A stretch of 10,346 bases of DNA from an uncultured Clostridia bacterium (GTDB lineage Bacteria; Bacillota; Clostridia; Christensenellales; Borkfalkiaceae): assembly GCA_937920115.1 (NCBI GenBank), contig CALGVF010000067.1:1-10346 (forward strand), written 5' to 3'. Positions 6,629 through 10,346 of the stretch are shown one piece after another. The translations under genes were made by a program, and so were the position numbers. The notes under the pieces are model-generated. The model did not search any database. It was not told the origin of the DNA and saw only the letters and a list, made by a program, of their open reading frames with translations. Within the stretch, counting starts at the first letter, position 1, and every line of letters starts with the position of its first letter.

Positions 6629-6664
6629 GGGACTCTACTTTCTCTCTACCGTCGGTAGAGTTCC
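6629..6664 (+). repeat. Two mutually exclusive hairpins upstream of the SGNH gene
   Basis: GGGACTCTAC (6629-6638) can pair with GTAGAGTTCC (6655-6664) over ten positions with one G-U pair. Alternatively CTCTACC (6644-6650) pairs with GGTAGAG (6654-6660) around GTC. The two stems share the 3' arm. They resemble a switch, but they lie upstream of the best promoter for the next gene, so they may be only a decayed repeat. The remaining DNA to 6722 is A/T-rich with no gene. Confidence 0.45.
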
Positions 6665-6722
6665 GAAAAAACCTCTCTACTTCGCGAAAAAAAAGCGTAT
6701 AACCCGAAACGCGACAAGTAGG

Positions 6723-6751
6723 TTGTAATATTTCGGGCGGCGGGATATACT
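6723..6751 (+). promoter_or_regulatory. Sigma-A-type promoter of the SGNH hydrolase gene
   Basis: The -35 box is TTGTAA (6723-6728) and the -10 box is TATACT (6746-6751), with a 17-bp spacer. The leader to the ATG at 6816 would be about 57 nt and ends with a consensus AGGAGG ribosome site (6801-6806). Confidence 0.6.
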
Positions 6752-6815
6752 GAGGGTACAATTCGCGACATCTTCTTCCGCTACAAAAAAAACACGAACA
6801 AGGAGGCGAAGAAAA

Positions 6816-7523
6816 ATGAAAATTACGGACTTCAAAAACAAAATAATAACGGTGTTCGGCGATTCGATAGGGAAAGGCATAACGACCGACACGGGCAAGC
6901 CGACGGTTATGAACAATTACGCCGTAAAGACTTTTGAAGAGACTTACGGAGTTAAAACGGACAACATTTCGGCGTTCGGCAACTCGCTCAAAAGAATTTG
7001 CGAAAGGGGCGTAATCGACAGATATATATCGGGACTTGACAAGACGAAAAAGAACGTTGCGGTCATAGAACTCGGCGGCAACGACGCGGACTTCGATTGG
7101 AAAGCGGTTGCGGCGACCCCGAACGAGGAACACACCTCGAAAACTTCGCCCGAGGAATTTTCGGTACTTTATAAAGAGACTCTCGACAAACTTTTAAACG
7201 CGGGAGTCGAAGTCGTACCTTGCACTATTCCGCCCGTAATGTCCGAGAGATATTTTTCAAACGTAATATCGAAACTCGCAGACGGTGACAGAGTGCTTGA
7301 ATTTTTCAAGGGCGACGTAGACACGATTTACCGACATCAGGAAATGTTCAACAACGAAATTCTGAAAAATTCCTACGCTAAGGGACTTAATATAATAGAT
7401 TTAAGGCAAAGATTTCTGACTTCTTTGCAATTTAAGAATTTAATGTGCCGAGACGGAATACACCCGAACGAAAAGGGGCAGGACGAAATTTTCTATGCCG
7501 CCCGAAATTTCGTCACGGCGTAA
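6816..7523 (+). CDS. SGNH/GDSL-family hydrolase, probably an esterase
   Basis: Predicted serine esterase/acyl hydrolase of the SGNH superfamily, 235 residues, no signal peptide or membrane segment, so cytoplasmic. The four SGNH blocks are visible: block I VFGDSIGKG with nucleophile S17; block II SAFGNS with G55; block III ELGGND with N89; and block V DGIHPNEKG with D213 and H216 of the catalytic triad. The start is secured by AGGAGG at 6801-6806. The region between blocks III and V (about 100-200) is longer and more charged than in minimal members and contains no motif that gives the substrate. The gene stands alone on the plus strand between the MITE-like element and a long palindrome. The next genes, on the other strand, handle Gal-Rha or related sugars, so removal of acyl groups from sugars is a possible but unsupported role. 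Confidence 0.9.
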   Translation: MKITDFKNKIITVFGDSIGKGITTDTGKPTVMNNYAVKTFEETYGVKTDNISAFGNSLKRICERGVIDRYISGLDKTKKNVAVIELGGNDADFDWKAVAATPNEEHTSKTSPEEFSVLYKETLDKLLNAGVEVVPCTIPPVMSERYFSNVISKLADGDRVLEFFKGDVDTIYRHQEMFNNEILKNSYAKGLNIIDLRQRFLTSLQFKNLMCRDGIHPNEKGQDEIFYAARNFVTA

Positions 7524-7560
7524 CGATAACCAATTAAAAACTTCTTATTCTTTACAGACC

Positions 7561-7680
7561 GTTGTAACCTCTATCGGCGGCAAAGCCCACCCTCCCCGAA
7601 GAAGAAGGCAAAAGGCAAATCATAGTTAAAATTTGCCCCGAAGGAGGAAGCATTGCTTGCCGTTTACATAATGACTTCAA
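7561..7680. repeat. Diverged fragment related to the intergenic repeat
   Basis: The 253-nt gap between the SGNH gene and the GH112 gene holds no gene. A 15-base word at 7587-7601 (CCACCCTCCCCGAAG) is the exact complement of 4740-4754 in the intergenic repeat. The following text (TTGCCCCGAAGGAGGAAGC, 7642-7660) is similar in style to the end of that repeat. This looks like a decayed copy of the same family, inverted relative to copy 1. The boundaries are approximate. Confidence 0.4.
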
Positions 7681-7723
7681 CAAAAAAAATACAACCGAAA
7701 GAGAAAACGAGTATGTGAATCCA

Positions 7724-7763
7724 AACCGCCGCGACCCTGTTTTAAAACAGGGTCGCGGCGGTT
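7724..7763. terminator. Perfect 40-bp palindrome, intrinsic terminator
   Basis: Two 20-base arms (7724-7743 and 7744-7763) are exact complements with no spacer. In RNA they would make a GC-rich stem of about 17 bp with a small TTTAAA loop. On the plus strand the stem is followed by a T-rich run (TTAAATTTTATCTTTTT), suiting termination of the SGNH transcript. On the minus strand the stem begins about 13 nt after the GH112 stop, but no U-tract follows it, so termination in that direction is less sure. Confidence 0.8.
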
Positions 7764-7776
7764 AAATTTTATCTTT

Positions 7777-9957
7777 TTACTTCTCTTTTATCCATCTTAT
7801 TTCATATGGTTTTAACTCGATAATCGACTTATTGCCCAACTTATCGTATATCTGAGATACGATTTGCCCGTCCGTAGAGTTGTAATAGGCGTAAGTCTTA
7901 CTCTTGTCGTAATAGTAGGCGTCGATATCCGAACTCTCGGCGTAAGTCTTTCTGAGTTCGCTCTCTTTCCCGCCGAGCCATAATATCGCTTTGTATATAA
8001 GTCTTATCGCTTCGTTGTTGTCGGATATTCCCGAAAAGTATACGCTTCTTCCCTTGCCGTATTCGTTTACAGCCATATCCGCGTTGCACGCGTTCGCCAT
8101 TCCCAAGGGGTATTCGGCGTTGAAATGAGCGGCGAGAAGTTTCGCCGTGAGCGGATATACGCCCTGCATCTTTTCGTTAAATCTTACTGCGGAAAGGTCG
8201 ATGCCGTCCGTTATCCAATGTTTCGCGTCCACTTTCACTGTATCGCGCCTTTCAAAATGCGTGAAATTGCACTCTTTTTCAAGACCCAACACGTCGCGGA
8301 GTTGGAAATAAGCCCCGTTCTTTTGGTAGCCGCTCGGTTCGCCCACGCCTAAAAAACCGCCGCCGCAATAAACGTATTCCCTTATTTTTTCGACGATCTT
8401 TTCGTCCGTCCACATATAATCGCCGTGGAACGCAGTACCCGTAAGTCCGCAAGATATTATCGCGTCGTACTTTTTAAGGTCGATAGTCTTCAACTCGTCG
8501 AACGAGATAAAATCCACCTCTACGGGAAGTACCGAAAGAGCGTAGGTAAACGAATTGTAATAATACCCGTCCTGTCTCGTATCGTCCACGAACACGCCGC
8601 CGAGCATCCACGAATCGGGTCTGCCGCGGTAGGTTAAAAACGCGACTTTCGCCTTGACGACGCACCCCTCTCTCTCCACGTTCGACTTTATCTCTCTGAA
8701 CTCGTCGCACACGCTTTTAACCTTTGCGACGAACTTTTTATAATTTTCAATCTGCTTTAAATAGCCGCCGAAACCTATTCTGTCGATAGGTTTTCTCAAA
8801 AGGCTTCGCCTCATTCCGTTCCATACCCAAGTCAGAATTTCCGTTCCTTTCTCGTCGCCCGGACATTCGTTCGGGAAAAAGTAGGGAGTAAGTCTGCCCT
8901 CGGTGTATTTCACGCCTTTTATATTCGCAATCTGCTGAACGTAGACCGCTCCCGAAGGGGCTCCGACGACCGCGTCCAAACCAATGTTCGCAAAATACGG
9001 GGAATACGGCTCGACCCCTATTCTGTGGTCGCCGTCGAACATCATCGCCTTTTTGCCGTACTTATGGCACAAATCGACGAAGAGTTTTGCCCACTTTGAA
9101 CACTTTTTCTGTACGAAATCGACGTACAGACTCATAGTTTTATTCGGAATCGCAAACCTGTTTGAATAATACCCGCCCGAAATAATATCTTCGAGTGCGA
9201 TTTTCACGCCCGTTTCTTTTTCAAACGCCTCGAACATTGCGGGCGAAGCGGTCATGGCGTAATTGTGCCAATCCCACTTAATCTGCTTCGTTCCGCTCTC
9301 GTATACTATCAGAAAATTATAGAAGAAGGTGGTAAATCTCACGACCGTTACGTCGGGATTGTTTTTAAGCCACTCTTCCATTCTGTAAAGCATGTGAGAA
9401 AGGGCTTCGGGATATATCGGGTCGAGGTCTATATCTTTCTCGCAAGTCCACCCGTTCGAGAAATAATTGTAAATCTGAACGGGGTCCCAAGTGTTTACGG
9501 CAAAGAAATTTACGGTGTATTCGTGGAATTTCTTACAGTTGAAAATTCGCACTTTGCCGTCGCCGAGATACTCTTTGTCCGCGTGTTCTTGTCCCGTAGT
9601 ACGGTCGAAAACCTGCCAATATTTTTCCACGCTTTTATCGTTCGGCTTGAAACTTTCCTTGAAAATTCCGTCCAAAACGTCTATTTCGAGTTCGCTTCCC
9701 GCCGCGAGATAACGCTTAGTGCATAACGCGGCGTTCTGCCAAAACTCTTCGTGATTTTTCGCGTACTCGTGGTCCTCGCGGACGATAAAATACGCCTTGT
9801 AGGCGTCGCAACCGAACTGTTTTAAGTCTTTCGGCAAGGACACGCCGTCGCAATCTCTGACGGCGTCCGCTCCCCATAGTTTTATAAATTCCTTAGTCTT
9901 TTCCACGTAACTCTCGTCCGTCGGAATAGTGACCAATCCCTTGGTTATTTTTTCCAT
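7777..9957 (-). CDS. GH112 beta-galactoside phosphorylase (Gal-HexNAc or Gal-Rha specific)
   Basis: Reversible phosphorolysis of a terminal beta-galactoside to alpha-D-galactose 1-phosphate plus the acceptor sugar; cytoplasmic. The family contains 1,3-beta-galactosyl-N-acetylhexosamine phosphorylases and D-galactosyl-beta-1,4-L-rhamnose phosphorylases. The 726 residues match family length. The order is a TIM-barrel domain (about 1-430), a beta/alpha glutaminase-like domain (436-665, with CGGGFLGVGEPSG) and a C-terminal beta domain. By alignment from memory with the Bifidobacterium longum enzyme, R34, N164, R207 and the general acid D310 (FDGDHRIGVEP) are conserved; only the family membership is certain. 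The ATG at 9957 is chosen because it matches the family N-terminus; a TTG at 9972 would add five residues and overlap the upstream gene. No Shine-Dalgarno is seen: the upstream stop is one nucleotide away (TGATATG), suggesting reinitiation. The rhaM neighbour favours galactosyl-rhamnose as substrate (inference). Confidence 0.95.
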   Translation of the reverse strand: MEKITKGLVTIPTDESYVEKTKEFIKLWGADAVRDCDGVSLPKDLKQFGCDAYKAYFIVREDHEYAKNHEEFWQNAALCTKRYLAAGSELEIDVLDGIFKESFKPNDKSVEKYWQVFDRTTGQEHADKEYLGDGKVRIFNCKKFHEYTVNFFAVNTWDPVQIYNYFSNGWTCEKDIDLDPIYPEALSHMLYRMEEWLKNNPDVTVVRFTTFFYNFLIVYESGTKQIKWDWHNYAMTASPAMFEAFEKETGVKIALEDIISGGYYSNRFAIPNKTMSLYVDFVQKKCSKWAKLFVDLCHKYGKKAMMFDGDHRIGVEPYSPYFANIGLDAVVGAPSGAVYVQQIANIKGVKYTEGRLTPYFFPNECPGDEKGTEILTWVWNGMRRSLLRKPIDRIGFGGYLKQIENYKKFVAKVKSVCDEFREIKSNVEREGCVVKAKVAFLTYRGRPDSWMLGGVFVDDTRQDGYYYNSFTYALSVLPVEVDFISFDELKTIDLKKYDAIISCGLTGTAFHGDYMWTDEKIVEKIREYVYCGGGFLGVGEPSGYQKNGAYFQLRDVLGLEKECNFTHFERRDTVKVDAKHWITDGIDLSAVRFNEKMQGVYPLTAKLLAAHFNAEYPLGMANACNADMAVNEYGKGRSVYFSGISDNNEAIRLIYKAILWLGGKESELRKTYAESSDIDAYYYDKSKTYAYYNSTDGQIVSQIYDKLGNKSIIELKPYEIRWIKEK

Positions 9958-9958
9958 A

Positions 9959-10276
9959 TCAATTAAATTCAAACACTTTTTCGAGATGCGGCTGAACGCC
10001 CGTTTCCTCGTCCGCAGGCATAATCATAACGTCTTTCATATACTCGTTCCAACGCTTCACGACCTCGCTTTCAGACTGCGTTTTCGCGGCGTATTCAACG
10101 CCTTTTTCGCACTCGTAATAGCCGAAAAGGTCGTTGCCGTCGAGCCATATCGTATAATTTTTAATGCCCGCGTCGTTTAAAACGGCTTTCATCTCGTTCC
10201 AAATTTGGTTATGTCTTTTTATATACTCGTCCCTTTTTCCGTCGAGTAATTTTGCTCTCCAAGCGTACTTTTCCAT
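9959..10276 (-). CDS. rhaM: L-rhamnose mutarotase
   Basis: Interconverts alpha and beta anomers of L-rhamnose so the isomerase pathway receives the right form; small cytoplasmic enzyme, 105 residues against 104 in E. coli RhaM. The signature is clear: Y18-x3-H22 with the following IWNEM (DEYIKRHNQIWNEM), YTIWLD (41-46), KRWNEYMKDVM with W76 (74-84), and the C-terminal LEKVF. H22 and Y18 are at the same positions as in E. coli RhaM. The ATG at 10276 is chosen because GGAGG (10281-10285, read on the minus strand) lies just upstream. A longer frame starting at 10324 would translate the intergenic repeat and is rejected. It is the first gene of the pair seen here, one nucleotide ahead of the GH112 gene; upstream partners may lie beyond the window edge. 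Confidence 0.93.
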   Translation of the reverse strand: MEKYAWRAKLLDGKRDEYIKRHNQIWNEMKAVLNDAGIKNYTIWLDGNDLFGYYECEKGVEYAAKTQSESEVVKRWNEYMKDVMIMPADEETGVQPHLEKVFEFN

Positions 10277-10291
10277 AAAACCTCCGATATT

Positions 10292-10346
10292 TGACCTCTC
10301 TCGTCGGCTTCGCCGCCACTTCACCTCGGCGGCGGACGCCCCCTCT
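10292..10346. repeat. Intergenic hairpin-rich repeat (copy 2, cut by window end)
   Basis: These 55 bases are identical to 4582-4636 in the same orientation, including the CGCCGCC/GGCGGCG hairpin (10311-10317/10328-10334). The match stops at 10292 on the left and continues to the window edge. It ends only 6 nt upstream of the rhaM ribosome binding site, so this repeat supplies the 5' leader or the promoter region of the rhaM-GH112 unit. Identity between copies suggests recent spread or strong conservation. Confidence 0.85.

Noticed and set aside
6495..7133. 212-codon minus-strand frame overlapping the element end and the SGNH gene
   Set aside because: It is mainly antisense to the SGNH gene, whose four catalytic blocks are intact; the translation has no domain character.
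10277..10324. N-terminal extension of rhaM to 10324
   Set aside because: The extra 16 residues would be encoded by the intergenic repeat and the ribosome site; family length and the GGAGG position support the start at 10276.

Overview
The window looks like a piece of a low-to-mid GC Firmicutes (Clostridia-type) chromosome. The evidence is the strong AGGAGG-type ribosome binding sites, intrinsic terminators between convergent genes, a clostridial-style short RadC and MalQ, and intergenic families of small GC-rich hairpin repeats. No rRNA, tRNA, CRISPR array, phage or plasmid gene was seen. The species cannot be named from the sequence.

Layout. At 1-1833 (+) there is a good sigma-A-type promoter and an unrecognised 551-residue membrane protein with one N-terminal and three C-terminal membrane segments around a large extracytoplasmic domain. 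It ends at a bidirectional terminator (1875-1919). From 6208 down to 1932 everything reads on the minus strand: an XRE-family regulator with a four-helix membrane domain, then radC 14 nt downstream, then a 253-bp hairpin-rich repeat, then malQ (4-alpha-glucanotransferase, GH77), which overlaps by 4 nt an SbcD/YhaO-type metallophosphoesterase. The 607-bp gap upstream of the regulator holds a 337-bp MITE-like element (imperfect 29-bp terminal inverted repeats, TA at both ends) and the promoter of a plus-strand SGNH/GDSL hydrolase (6816-7523). A perfect 40-bp palindrome separates that gene from a minus-strand pair: an L-rhamnose mutarotase gene (rhaM) and a GH112 beta-galactoside phosphorylase gene, one nucleotide apart. 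The window ends inside a second copy of the hairpin repeat, 55 of 55 bases identical to the first.

How the genes fit. The clearest functional story is rhaM plus GH112. GH112 phosphorylases cleave galacto-N-biose, lacto-N-biose or D-galactosyl-beta-1,4-L-rhamnose. The coupled rhamnose mutarotase points to the last substrate, so the pair may recover Gal-1-phosphate and L-rhamnose from rhamnogalacturonan-type or other Gal-Rha glycans. MalQ is an alpha-glucan enzyme, and its coupling to a nuclease-type phosphoesterase has no obvious metabolic logic. The regulator-radC pair and the membrane protein cannot be tied to a pathway. I did not find a convincing new defence or multi-gene system. The best leads are the GH112/rhaM specificity, the MITE-like element, the repeat family next to promoters and SD sites, and the orphan membrane protein.
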